NCBI GenBank assembly: GCA_013399115.1
Contig: VXAA01004006.1
Location: 420,509-484,508 of the forward strand
DNA length: 64,000 nucleotides
Source of the DNA: Anseranas semipalmata
Taxonomy: Eukaryota > Chordata > Aves > Anseriformes > Anseranatidae
Direction: 5' to 3'
The notes beneath the pieces are model-generated. The model made no database searches, was not told the DNA's origin, and saw only the letters and a program-made list of their open reading frames with translations. Positions 36,761 through 47,900 of the stretch are shown in pieces. The number at the start of each line of letters is the position of its first letter. Position 1 is the first letter of the stretch. The translations under genes were made by a program, and so were the position numbers.

Positions 36761-38358
36761 CTTTGCAGCTAATTTGACAGGCAGTATTAAACAACATTAA
36801 TGTCTCAAAATGTGACTTGGAAGGAATAACATAAACAAACATCTCAACCTACAGCTCTATTGCTCCCTGATCCCTGAGGAGGCAATTATTCCCTCCGTGA
36901 TGTTCTGTCCGGCCCAAATACAATGATTGCCAGTACAAATATTTTGTTGCTGGTTGTTTTGCTTTATAAAATGTAAATTTGGACTGTGTGCCCTAAGGTG
37001 TTTTCTTCAGCACTTAACTCAACAGGTTCCAAATGGTGATCGGGGAATATGGCCATGACCTTAGCATGACCGGTGATGGTGAATAATGGCCTGCTCTGCC
37101 TATTTCTTCACCTTGAATCTCCTGAATGGCTTAATCGTGTGGAAGACGGTAGAAATTGTGACTGAACAGCCTGCCAGTGTCTGACCTGTGCTCTTTTACT
37201 GTTATTCTGTAGATTCCTTGCTACTGCTCAGAAAATACTCTCTATCTCTTCATAAATATCTTTTATTAGCATGTTTGTTTGCACTTAGCTTACCTACCTT
37301 CTTCTAGGAATGTACTTGAGAAAGTGCTAAAGTACATAGAAAGTATGTACAGCTCAGACCATTTTCCAATCAAAAGTCTTACTCATCTACGCAGAAATGT
37401 CGATGTCTTCATTTCGCCCAAGGAGATAAAAACAGCATTAGATAATAACTACCTTCTCCTCGACGCAAACACCCTCCCTCCAGAGAAGGAAATGCTGCCT
37501 TTGGCCAGATCCCATACAGCAGTTCTTTTGTTGGTTAATTCATGACAGTGTTAGCTAGATTTTCATTATAGGGTATTATTTGTAGCTGCTGTTTTCATGA
37601 AGCAGCTGTAATAAACAAGCGAGATTTATGTTCCTTTTTAAATTGCTTGAAATAATTAGGGTTGTTAAATTTAGACTCTGAAAGAACCTACTGATTTCTC
37701 TATTTTTTTCATAAATACAGAAACTACAAAGCGATCTACCACTATCAGTCAGGCTTGGGAAAGAATAGCATGCACTCCATATACTATCTAAAATGTGTTT
37801 TAGATGAAGAAATGATCTAAGTTCTCCAAATGTTTTAAAAGTAAATGATGGTTGTGCAAAATTGTTTTAACAACTGCACCATGTATTATTCTCCAAACTA
37901 AACTCAGAAAGGATTTCTTTTAGTTCCTATTCTGCTCTGTACAGGTGCAAACAGATACCCTGAATCTGGAACACTCTGGTAAGCTGAATGGAAAGTAGGA
38001 TCAGAACTGAGACCCAAACCCAGGTCAGATTTTCTCAGCTGACTTCCCAGCTTGACGATTTATACTGCACCCAACTATTATAAAAGCCCTGACCCATGTC
38101 AGACATTCAAATACCAAACTTAGAGCTTGTGGTTTCCTCTCATCTCTGCATCATTTACTTTTCCTACTCATTCTCCCTCAACTACAACTTGCTGTATTGA
38201 CAGTCCAGAAACTTATTTAAAATAAATAAATATGATGCTCTTCCCAACTGAATCTGGGCATTTCACAGCTACTGCTGCATTTCAGAACCTGATCCAACAA
38301 ACCTCCTTCATGTCAGCACTGAATAAACAGCCTCTAAAAAGCTTTTCACTCTCAGGTG

Positions 38359-38392
38359 TTTTTTTTTTTTGGTTGGTTGGTTGGTTGGTTTT
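38359..38392. repeat. T12 plus (GGTT)n microsatellite
   Basis: A 12-base T run is followed by about five GGTT units in the SLC6A6 5' intron. Confidence 0.9.
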
Positions 38393-39245
38393 GCCATTCA
38401 TCAACCTTATAGCTCTTTCTTTGTTCAGATACCACCATCTCAGCAGTCAAGGTTCCCTCAGTGCAATGGGACAGACATGATGAAAGTACCAGGGTCCAGG
38501 ACAGAATTTAGCTTTAATGGTTCAATAAGAAGGGACAGGTGTTGTTCAGATGTTCAGCTGACTACAACCCCAGAGGAGGTGAAGAAAAGATTATCTATGA
38601 TGTGGGAAAGACCACATCGTACCATGGAAGGAATACAGTAACAATATACTAACCGCATAACAAGAAAAGGCAAAACATGAAGAAAAGGAGAGAGCTAAAC
38701 CTGTCAGTTTTTACATTATGAACTTTTATACCTAGAGGAAGGAAAACTAGGGGAAAGTATGCAAACAAGAATGATGGAGCTGGGAAAGGGGTCTGGGGTA
38801 ATATGCAGAAGACAGATGTAATAGGTATCAAAATACAAAACTGTAAGTACTTCCTTGCTCTATATATGATAAACCAGCAACAACTTCTCCGTAAATGAAA
38901 AAATTCCAGAACATTAAAATCAATATGTGGGCATACAATCTTAAATCAATCCTAAGTAAAATAAGTAAGTGGCATGCAATGGAATGGGGATTTACTGCTA
39001 AGAAGTAGAAAGCCCTATATCTCAGGATAGCAGTGACATTGCCTGAGAACAGCTGGCTGCAAAGCTGTGAACCCAAGACAGACCTAAAGGTGACTGCAGG
39101 TAAGACTAGCCATATCACTCAGTTTCTATGTGTGATGCTTCTGAGTGATGCAGGAGGAGGGTCAAAAGCTAAGATATTTTTGGATGTGTACATATGAAGG
39201 GATGATATGGAAATCTAAAGCATAATGCCATGTCAAAACAACCAC

Positions 39246-39700
39246 AGTCGATACAGTGTGAGCTGTTCAGGTCACCACAGATTACTAAGGAGACAGAAAA
39301 ATTAAAGGAAATACAAATAAGGACAATAAAAATGATCTAAGGAGAGAGTAAGAGAGCTAAATTAATATGGTCTATAAATAAGAAGACTCCTGGGCTGAGA
39401 TCCAGCTATAAATACCTCCAAGGTAGTATGTGTAGAGGCAGGTAACTAATCTAGCTCAAAAGATAGTAGGACAAGGAGCAATCGCTTAAATTTAGGAGTG
39501 GAAAAATTCAGGATGTATAGAAAGAAAAAGTTTTTTGAAGAGAAATATCTGCTCAACAGTGCAGACTCTGCAGGTGGTAGCCAAGGCACACTTACTGAAT
39601 GCATCCAAGAACAGGCTGAATAAGTGGCTCTGGGAAATGATGCAGCCTTCTACAGTCCAAAGGGATCACCACAGACAAACTTACTGATCTTTTAGTCTCT
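39246..39700 (+). mobile_element. Old, degraded CR1-like LINE fragment
   Basis: Several phrases of the CR1 3' region occur in order on the plus strand with many substitutions: GAGCTGTTCAGGTCACC, CTATAAATACCTCCAAGG, AGTAGGACAAGGAGCAATCG, and later ATCCAAGAACAGGCTGAATA followed by AGTGGCTCTGGGAAATGATG. The divergence suggests an old insertion. No intact open frame remains. The exact subfamily cannot be set without a repeat library. Confidence 0.55.
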
Positions 39701-39737
39701 TTCTTTATGGGTTATCTGAAAGACTGCTTCTCTATTT

Positions 39738-39801
39738 AAAACAAAACAAAACAAAACAAAAACAAGACACCAACACCACAAAACAAAACAAGAACAAAAC
39801 A
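39738..39801. repeat. (AAAAC)n-rich tract
   Basis: AAAAC units are interrupted by a short CAAGACACCAACACC segment. The tract lies about 40 bases beyond the old CR1 fragment and on its 3' side, but CR1 elements do not normally end in A-rich tails, so the link is doubtful. Confidence 0.85.
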
Positions 39802-40200
39802 GAACCTATGCATCCATGCAGTGATAATACACGCGCAACAGAGCTCAGAAGTGGGGATGTGCAGCACTCTGATGTGCAACACAGGTAACGGCAAACCTCT
39901 CTAACTCCCTCCTGGCTATTCAGCAGCGTGTGCAGCGTCAGGCTGCAGGCTGCCAGGCAGGACAGTGTCAGCAGGACAGAAACTGCTGACCCAACTGGCA
40001 GAATATTCTGAGTATCTCAACACTGAGGTCAAAGGCTGAACTGGGAACTACCTCTTCTGATACTCATGGCCTTCCCCAGCCTTGTGTTAAGAGATCCTGC
40101 ACGGAAGTTGCTGCATAAATTACATTGTTTCATGAATAGCTGGAAACCATCACTAGGCATCATTTATCCATTCTCAGGAGCTCTAAAATACACTTGTATT

Positions 40201-40266
40201 AATAAAATAAAATAAAATAAAATAAAATAAAATAAAATAAAATAAAATACAAACAAACAAACAAAA
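40201..40266. repeat. (AAATA)n and (CAAA)n compound microsatellite
   Basis: About nine AATAA-type pentanucleotide units are followed by CAAA units. It is likely to be length-polymorphic. Confidence 0.93.
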
Positions 40267-41155
40267 ACATTTGCAAAAAGCCTTAGATTTTTCAGTGACA
40301 AACGGGTATACACAAATGTGAGGAATATAAAACCCAAATATGTTATACCCCCCCTTAAAAATATCCCATCCCAACTGCACTCACCAATCGGGACTTCTGT
40401 CCCCTCCTCAATGTAGATGGGCAGTGGTGATTCCTCCATAGGATGAGGCACTGATGGAAAGTAATGAATTGTGGTAGTATTTGTCGCAAAGTGACTACAA
40501 CAAGACGGTCCCTTTCTTATCATTACAACTACATAAGGCTGGTTATTGTCACAAAGAGACCGTTCTCACAGTGGCCACCTCCTGCCACGGTGACCGGTCC
40601 AATCTGCAGGCCTGAGGGGTTAATCCCCACTGAGCATTCACCACCACAGGAGTCAGAAACCCAGGTGCCTGTCCTGGGTGCCTCAGGATCCTGCTGCCTC
40701 GCAACAGCCTAGCTAGTCCCGTCCCTGGAGCTTAACTCTCTTGGAAACCCACAGAGTTGAAGAAGCCAAAGGGAGCCAATGCACAGACAGGCACAAGTAG
40801 AGTTATCGAGTCAAAGTCATAATATTTCATGCACAGAACCAGAAGAGAGAGGCTCTGATGCTTAAAGCTTGCCGTTAGCTGTTGAAAAGCCACAGCAGGT
40901 GATGGAAGTCTGCACCGCAAATGGCCTGTGAACCACAAACCTTTCATTGCTCATTCATTTTGGACTACATGTATCAGACTTAGGAGGCTCCCGATTATTT
41001 GCTTGTGATATTGAAATCTCCGGAGAAAACTCTTCAGATCTGTGCTGCACTGGGTTGCACGCTTATTCTGCAGTTTCCAGACACCATACAGTCACTTCTG
41101 TAGGGTTCATCTGTTTGGGTTCTTCCCTGTTTGGGAGCTTCTTCCTTTAAAAGTG

Positions 41156-41177
41156 TTTTTTTTTTTTTTTTTTTTTT
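41156..41177. repeat. T22 homopolymer
   Basis: An uninterrupted run of 22 T, the longest homopolymer in the window. Confidence 0.9.
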
Positions 41178-42944
41178 CCCCACTGTTTTCCATTTAAAAT
41201 CTGTGGGAAGCACGTGCAGGTTTGAATTTCCTGTACTAGAATGAAATACTCATCTTGAAAATGGTAATAATCAAAAGCCTTCTGGAATTTTTCCTTCTCT
41301 GTTGCCTTTTAATAATGATGATGTACCTTCTCAAGGATACAAACTCCTGAACTAGTCTCAGCTAGGATTCCAGCTACAGGAAAGGATGAGTCTTTAATCC
41401 TTTGGGGGGTTTCTTTCTCTTACTACTGGCTGTTTTTCAGAAAGATTGCTCTATGATATCCATAAAACCAGCCAAAGAACACTTGCGGTTTAAAGCTATT
41501 AAATAAAGTGTCTTACAACATTTCTGCTAGAAACACAACGGGAATAAAGAGTGTTTGTCGCAGATGCTTGACTGGCAATGGGCCTCACGCTCGTGCTTTG
41601 CTGGGTTCAAAGGGCCGCCAGTTCTCTGCCTTTACCTAACCCCACCTCTCAGCTGACATGGAAAATGAAGGGAAGCACAGGGCAGGGGAACAGCAGACCA
41701 CGGTTGCCTACAGAACTACCATACAAGCCACAGAAATCATGGTTTACCAGGGCGCCTTGCGCAAGCCACTTTTATCTAGAAGCTGAACTAACATTCCAGC
41801 TCAACAATAGCAAAAAAACACTTGTTACCACACGGCGTTTTGCTACATATTAACCAGCAGTTGCTACGCAAGCGTAATGGAGTGCTGCAATTCAGAGATA
41901 CATGTTATTTTTCCAAAAAAATGTTGGTTTATGGGAAATCAGCCTTATGTGAGCATTCGTGGGCTTGCCATGCTACTTGACACAGTACATGCTTCAGAGT
42001 TATGCAAAGCGAGCCCTGCATTGGGAACAATGCAGTCATTTTCCTTGCTAAGCTAATTTTGCATTAAGGCAATGAGAATCTTCATCTATGCAGCCCCTTA
42101 AAAAATTTAATCAGATTTATTTACTAGGAAGAAATCAGAGCAGAGCTTACTATACTACTCAGAGTTTTCAAATCAGAGATCTGCAAGCAAACCATGTCAC
42201 TAGGTGATGTGGAAAGAACTGTTGTAGTTTTACAATGTGCAGCTTTCTCAGCTTTCTTTGTCCCGTGAGGAATACTGTACTGGGCTCATCCAGACCAAGC
42301 GTTCAGTCTGGAGCCAAATGCTTTCATAAAACATTTGCAACAGTATTCACCAATGGATAGTGGCATTTAATCTTATTTTAAAGGGTATCACCATGGGTCG
42401 TAGAAAAGGCCTGAAATACCTCTATGTTATTTGAGGCCAAATACGCATATACACACTCTCTCTTACCCACACGTATACATGCACGCACCAGTACACATGC
42501 ACGCAAACAAATAGCTCTACAGACAGAACTTGGATTTTGTAGAATCCAAGGTGGAGAAACCGATTCTTGTGATGGGGTTTGGCGATCAGGGACTCTGGGG
42601 TGCTAAAATGAGCCCTCACCCATGGGTCTCCTCTGCTTTGGGCAAACCACTTTGATATTGTCCCTCCAGGATTTACACACCAACTTTACGGGCATGCTGC
42701 TTAAATGTATGCAAAGTGCTTTGCAATGGTTTCTAAATTCTGCAGTGTTATGCACAGAAGAACTGCACAGATAGATAGATTTAAGAAAACAGTTGTTGAG
42801 CATTATTACTGTATAACTACAGCCTATTTTTACATGCTCTATACTTGGTTTCTATGAACAGATGGCAAATGTTCAGTATTGGAACGTTTTAATCATCTTT
42901 ATAACCCTTTTGTAATTTCATAAACAAGCATAAATAACACTTAC

Positions 42945-42980
42945 ATGAAGAAGAGTCTCTCCTGAGTGGATTTTCTCTTC
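42945..42980 (-). other. SLC6A6: Candidate 36-nt untranslated exon of SLC6A6
   Basis: On the minus strand a long pyrimidine tract (CTTTTTCTCTTTTTTTTTCC) leads to AAACAG|GAAGAG. Thirty-six bases later comes CTTCAT|GTAAGTG, a near-perfect donor. This is the only such acceptor-donor pair I noticed in the long 5' intron. Spliced to coding exon 1 it gives CAT|AAAGCAG and places a TAA in frame four codons upstream of the start Met, as expected for 5' UTR. The length is a multiple of three. It is inferred from splice signals alone; cDNA is needed to confirm it. Confidence 0.5.
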
Positions 42981-44157
42981 CTGTTTGGAAAAAAAAAGAG
43001 AAAAAGAAAAGGCAAAAAAAATATTTTAAAGGAAAAAAATGGGTCCAGGAAGATAAGTCAGGCATGCTTTAACATTATCATGCATAGTGTTTTCTGAATT
43101 TCATCTGTGTGAGCTTATAGTTTTGAAGAACATCAAGACACTGAAGGTAGTTCCAATGCCAAACCAGATTATTTATCTGTTTCATTCAGTGGAAAACATC
43201 ACAGAAAAAATGCCTATATCTGTTTCCAGAGCAAGGAAGCTACACTGCAGCAGTGAAATAAAATGCAAATGCCACGTGACCTGAAGCAAAAAAGGAAGAA
43301 CTTTTAACTACACTGCAGCTCACTGATAACCCTGCGGCTCTGTGTGTGGGTTGCTCTCCTGCCTATGGGCAGCCTACCTACCCCAATGCCCTGAAGCAGA
43401 GCGTTCCTGCTGCACTTTGGCACTGCATGATCGTTTTTCCATGCCAGCACTCAAGCACCAGCTGCATTCAAACCCAAGTCCTGCAGCCATGGCAGTGAAG
43501 GCGTTCTTCAAGGCTGTGACCATTCTGGGCAACAAAGAACCACAACAGGAAAACCAGTAACTGCTAAAATGAACGAGCCTGCCCAGCAGCACATGGGTTT
43601 TAACAGCCACCCTCCTGCAGCCTCCTGCCATCCGCCTGCTGCTTCCCACCCGCAGCTGGCTGGCAAGAACATGGATTTGATTCACACTCCCCCTCCACCA
43701 GCCAAGCTGGAGGGATTTGCGGATGCTCTTGGAGCAGGATTTAGGGTTGGTACCGATCTGCTTTTTGTCTGTGTGAATCTAGACACACTAAAAAAAAGCG
43801 ACTGATAGAAATGCAGCAGATGCTGTAGGACTCCAGCCGCAGTTTCAGAATCACACACTGGCAGCATGGTGGCCCTTCCAATGGCTGTCTGGGGCAGGGA
43901 GGGGGGAAGGACAATGCACAATGGCAGTCTCATTTAATTTCTACCACATTATCTTATATCAATATTAGCTACTCTGTAAGTAATTTAAAGAGTATTGCCT
44001 AGAGTTTACATGCCTTGGGATGATACTCAGCTAGCACAAATCAATTAAATCCATGGCACTACAACAGCTGAGGATTCAAATAAGTATGCATTTATGGGAG
44101 AAATTCAACAATTGTTAATCGCTGAATTTTCATCCTCACGGTTTTCTTCCAAATGCC

Positions 44158-44240
44158 AAGGACCCAGTCCTGCAAGCAGCCTCCGTTTGCATAAGTGAAG
44201 TTAGTGATGAGAAGAAGTCAAAGGCACTAATCCTAGTAGT
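44158..44240. repeat. Possible ancient interspersed repeat
   Basis: AGGACCCAGTCCTGCAAGCA, followed by GCATAAGTGAAGTTAGTGA and GAAGTCAAAGG, resembles a degraded copy of the sauropsid element containing CCTGATCCTGCAAAG and GCATAAG. This is a weak resemblance from memory. Confidence 0.25.
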
Positions 44241-46740
44241 TAATCTATTCAAAGCTGCACTTCTTAAATGATCTACAATTTACTAGTATGACCAATCAAA
44301 CAAGCATTACTTGCAAAAGGCTTTAACTACCATGGCTTTCCCGTCCATTTTTATGTGTTGTTATACAGTTAAATTTAAAAGAAACAAATCAGCGTAATCT
44401 TTTCACAGTCATTTGCCAGCATGATTAAATGCCTGGGTAGGGCACCAGTGTAGAGAGACTCCCCTTACTGGTGGAACTGGTGGTTTGTATCCAAACCCTG
44501 GGGCACTGGAAAAGCTAGAAGGGACAAAATTAAAATAATGGGGGTTTGCTGTTGAGTCTTGAGGTGCATTGAGGAAAATCCTGGGAGCATCACTGCCCTA
44601 GACTCACAGCAGCCTGCTGAAAGGCTTGTGCCTGAGAGTCTCTTTGGCAACAGCCAGCCAACAGGACTTGGCTAGAAGCCACTGAGATGTTACTCGGTCT
44701 TGGTTATGCAGAGTATTGATTTAAGGGAAAGCTCATTGAAATATTTGCAATGATAAGCTGAAAGACAAGTTCATCCCTGAGGCTTTACAAACAGAGCTGC
44801 GCTCAGGCACAGGGACTTTCACAAGCACCGTGTGGAAAGAGCAAACCAACCTAAAATGCCTTCCTATCTTCCCCAGCAATGTTGCACCTCTTTTCATATA
44901 GGATTTCAAATGCACCGAAGCCTCCTGCCACAGCCCAACCTCTGCCATGTAAGAAACATCAAGGCAACCCCCCCAAAAGCTACATATCAGTGACTACCAA
45001 CAACATTTTGCTCGTAGTTATAGCAATCTAAAATAAAATAAAAATCAGTAGCATTTGAATTATTCAAAATTTCTACCAGACTCTACACCAAACTCCCTAA
45101 ACAAACAAAAAAACAGGATATTTGATCTAGCACCAAGCACGCAACCACCTTCCCAGTACCTCCAAATATCACAGTGCCATCTGCAATCTCCTGCTTTTTG
45201 CGAAGTGTGACAGAAAATAACCCTGGCACCGCACAATAAAAAATGCAGGTTAATAAATGACTGCAAGAAGCGGCCTTTCGTCTCTGGGGCTGTGGGCTTG
45301 GGTCCCTCCCCGCACGTGGGGCAGCACGGGGACCCCATGGGGAGGGAAAGGTGTCTGTCGCCCTCCAGTGGGTGCTGTCTCAAAGCACCGCAAACCATGG
45401 GAGAGGTGAGAAGGGTAAGGAAAAGAGAAGGTGAGATGCACGCAAATGAAGAGAAGAGAAAAAAAAATGCAAAGCAGAGAAAAGAAAGAGACAGTTGAAG
45501 AGGAAATACAAAGATGCTATCTCTGAAAGTGCCAAAAATAAAGTTTCCAGTGTCAGTCTAACCAGGGCAACAAAGACAACCAAGACAACCTCCTGCCACG
45601 CTCATGCTTCAGCCTCGATTTTACTCCCTCTCGCTCTGGGCGAGTGACACCGTCCTGGTGCTGGCTGCTCAGCTGCTTACACATTTTGCTTTAAAAAGCC
45701 ACCCTCTGGGCAATCCCAACACTGTACGTCGGGGACAGCCTTCAGGGTAATCTCTCCATAATACTCATGCAAGGGTAAGACAATGCCAAAAAGCAGTCAG
45801 CTCGCCCAAATCCAAACTTAGAAGTAAACATACAGCCGTCAAAAGCATCCAGTTTTTTACCAAAGCCTCTCCTCTCCAAATTCCACAGCAGCACGTTTTA
45901 ATGGGCTGTTTTACTCCCGAACTCATAAAATCTAAACCGGTAGCAACTGTTATCCAAGCACCGAATTACACTGACATGTCTCACGGACAGGGCTGCCTTG
46001 CTTTTTTGCTAGTCCAAAATTCGAAACATTTTGACATGCAAGCAAAAAAATATTGCAGTTACCAAAATAGCACTATCAATGTAACTAGCTCCTCTCAGAA
46101 CATTTTCTTAATGCCTTTCCCAATACGGTTAAAAAAATGGGAACTGAGCAAAAACTCCATCTTTACACCTTGGCACAAACTGGGCTGTAATACGTGTGGG
46201 GTTGTGTTTCTTCGTGTTTATCTGCATCTTCTCCCACTACTTTTTCATCAGTGATTCCCTTTAAACATAGCTCCTATTAAACAGCAGAAATCAGCTCTTT
46301 CAATTTATAAATACAAAGTTTTGCCACGCTCGGAGCTGCCTAAGGAAAACACAGCTTGCCTTCTGTTTCATAAATAACACACACTGCACATTTCTTTGCC
46401 TGTGTGAAATAAATTCTCCCATGTTCTTATATGGAAACCTCGCCAGTCCTCCCACATGCTGCCTGTTACAGTATCAGATGGAGATGGGCATTCATGATCT
46501 TGAAGCCATTGGGCGAGATGTGGATCCCAGTCCCCCCACAATTCTCACCCCCCACACCGCGCTGAGCTCCACAACCTGCCCTGCGCTCCCCTCCAAGCCC
46601 CATCACAGCTTCGATTTTAGCTTGCCAAGGATCAACAAAAAACAAAACAAAACATAAAAATAAGAAAGGAAAAGGATGCACAGCAGCGGTATTAGCCACC
46701 AGGTAGGCCCATCAGCATCAGATGGAGCACTGCCTGTACC

Positions 46741-46940
46741 AACCTCTTAACTTGAGGTTAGCGCACGGCAGCCAGAAAAAACACAGCGGGGAGGGCGGGA
46801 GGGGGAGGGAAGGAGAGAGAAAAAGGGCAAAAATAGCCGGGGAGAGAAGCGTGCTCCGGGGATGTGCTGGAGGGCCGCCAGCAAGTGGTTAATTGCACGC
46901 TGCAAACTGTTATCTCGAAAAAAAGTTAACGCAAGGTGTG
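46741..46940. promoter_or_regulatory. Left shore of the CpG island, with a G-quadruplex motif
   Basis: The GC content rises toward the gap. At 46788-46809 the plus strand carries five G-runs (GGGG, GGG, GGG, GGGGG, GGG) separated by single bases, a strong G-quadruplex motif that also matches several overlapping Sp1-type GC boxes. It lies on the template strand just downstream of the putative first exon. A purine-rich GGAGAGAGAAAAAGGG tract follows. Confidence 0.55.
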
Positions 46941-47374
46941 NNNNNNNNNNNNNNNNNNNNNNNNNNNNNNNNNNNNNNNNNNNNNNNNNNNNNNNNNNNN
47001 NNNNNNNNNNNNNNNNNNNNNNNNNNNNNNNNNNNNNNNNNNNNNNNNNNNNNNNNNNNNNNNNNNNNNNNNNNNNNNNNNNNNNNNNNNNNNNNNNNNN
47101 NNNNNNNNNNNNNNNNNNNNNNNNNNNNNNNNNNNNNNNNNNNNNNNNNNNNNNNNNNNNNNNNNNNNNNNNNNNNNNNNNNNNNNNNNNNNNNNNNNNN
47201 NNNNNNNNNNNNNNNNNNNNNNNNNNNNNNNNNNNNNNNNNNNNNNNNNNNNNNNNNNNNNNNNNNNNNNNNNNNNNNNNNNNNNNNNNNNNNNNNNNNN
47301 NNNNNNNNNNNNNNNNNNNNNNNNNNNNNNNNNNNNNNNNNNNNNNNNNNNNNNNNNNNNNNNNNNNNNNNNNN
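46941..47374. other. Assembly gap (434 N)
   Basis: This is a run of 434 unknown bases inside the CpG island. Its length is not a round placeholder number, so it may be an estimated gap size. Alternative first exons or core promoter sequence could be hidden here. Confidence 1.
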
Positions 47375-47900
47375 CAGCGGCCGCCGCCGCCCGGGGGGGC
47401 CGCCCCGAGCCGGCCCCGAGGCGGGAGCCTCGCCCGCAGCCCGCCGCTGCCGCTCTTACCTTCGGCGTCTCTCTGCGATCATCGTGCTCCCGTCCTCACA
47501 CAAAGAGCGCCCTTCTTTCAGACAAAGCATCCGACGCCGCTGTCACCAGCCCTAGCCTGCCCCCTGCCCCGCGCCCGGGGTCCCTGGCTCCCGCTTTGTG
47601 TCCCCCCCCCCGCCTTGTCCCCGGGAAGGCGGCGGAGGGGCTCGGGCCCCGGAGCCGGTGCCGCTCCGGCAGGCTGTGGGGCACTCGGTCCCGGCGAGCG
47701 GCTCCGGCTGGAGGAAGCAGAGGGAAGCGTGGCCCGGCAGGTGCCTGGCAGGGCGGCAGAGATCCCGCTCTCTGCTGCCGTCTCCTCCCAGAAGCGCAGT
47801 CCCCGGCTCACAGCAGCAGAACCAAGTACGGCTCGGGCAGAGCGGCGCGGGGCAGCGTTCTGTCCTGCACTGGCTCTCGTTGCGCGGAAAGCCGGTGCCT
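47375..47900 (-). promoter_or_regulatory. CpG island, probable SLC6A6 promoter (right part)
   Basis: The sequence is very GC-rich and dense in undepleted CpG, in contrast to the AT-rich introns on either side. The densest part abuts the N run (CGGCCGCCGCCGCCCGGG) and CpGs continue to about 47900. This is the only strong CpG island in the window and it encloses the candidate first-exon donor. I see no convincing TATA box, as expected for a CpG-island promoter. The transcription start cannot be placed because part of the island is missing from the assembly. Confidence 0.7.
47460..47530 (-). other. SLC6A6: Probable non-coding first exon of SLC6A6 (3' part) with upstream ATGs
   Basis: Within the CpG island the minus strand reads GACGCCGAAG|GTAAGAG, a strong donor with its exon end at 47460. 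The 5' limit is unknown, and the coordinate given is only the position of the more distal upstream ATG. ATGs occur at 47530-47528 and 47482-47480, in the same frame with no stop between them. The second has A at -3. That frame continues through the candidate 36-nt exon into coding exon 1, out of frame with the transporter. A TGA in the transporter frame lies just upstream of the donor, so the exon is untranslated with respect to TauT. Confidence 0.55.

Larger units (their letters stand above)
23249..42944 (-). other. Long 5' intron upstream of SLC6A6 coding exon 1
   Basis: About 19.7 kb separates coding exon 1 from the candidate 36-nt exon. It contains two degraded CR1-like fragments (34963-35190 and 39246-39700), several A-rich or T-rich microsatellites, an AT-rich segment with a 20-bp direct repeat (34559-34653), a G10 run (35637-35646) and a G-rich tract (27684-27710). 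No protein-coding exon was recognised on either strand. Long first introns are common places for enhancers, but none can be named from sequence alone. Confidence 0.8.
42981..47459 (-). other. Putative intron between untranslated exons 1 and 2 of SLC6A6
   Basis: This is about 4.5 kb including the assembly gap. It has GT-AG ends if both untranslated exons are real. It contains a possible old interspersed repeat near 44160-44240 and a purine-rich tract near 45405-45500. No coding exon was recognised. Confidence 0.5.
1..47530 (-). other. SLC6A6: SLC6A6 (taurine transporter) gene, 5' part; 3' end outside window
   Basis: Nine coding exons on the minus strand, all with consensus splice sites except one GC donor, join in phase to 449 codons that I recognise as the Na+/Cl--dependent taurine transporter of the SLC6 family. 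The product works at the plasma membrane, moving taurine inward with sodium and chloride for osmoregulation and tissue taurine supply. Compared from memory with the 620-residue mammalian protein, similarity is near-continuous from the first residue (start [10 protein letters not shown]). The rest of the protein (TM10-12 and the C-terminal tail) should lie left of position 1. The right boundary is approximate: it is the most upstream ATG I discuss in the putative first exon, and the true transcription start is not visible. Paralogues such as the betaine, GABA and creatine carriers are less likely because the cytosolic N-terminus matches TauT itself. Confidence 0.95.

Noticed and set aside
34963..39700. 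CR1 fragments as a possible active or domesticated retrotransposon
   Set aside because: Both are short 3' pieces without reverse transcriptase or endonuclease frames, and the second is heavily diverged.
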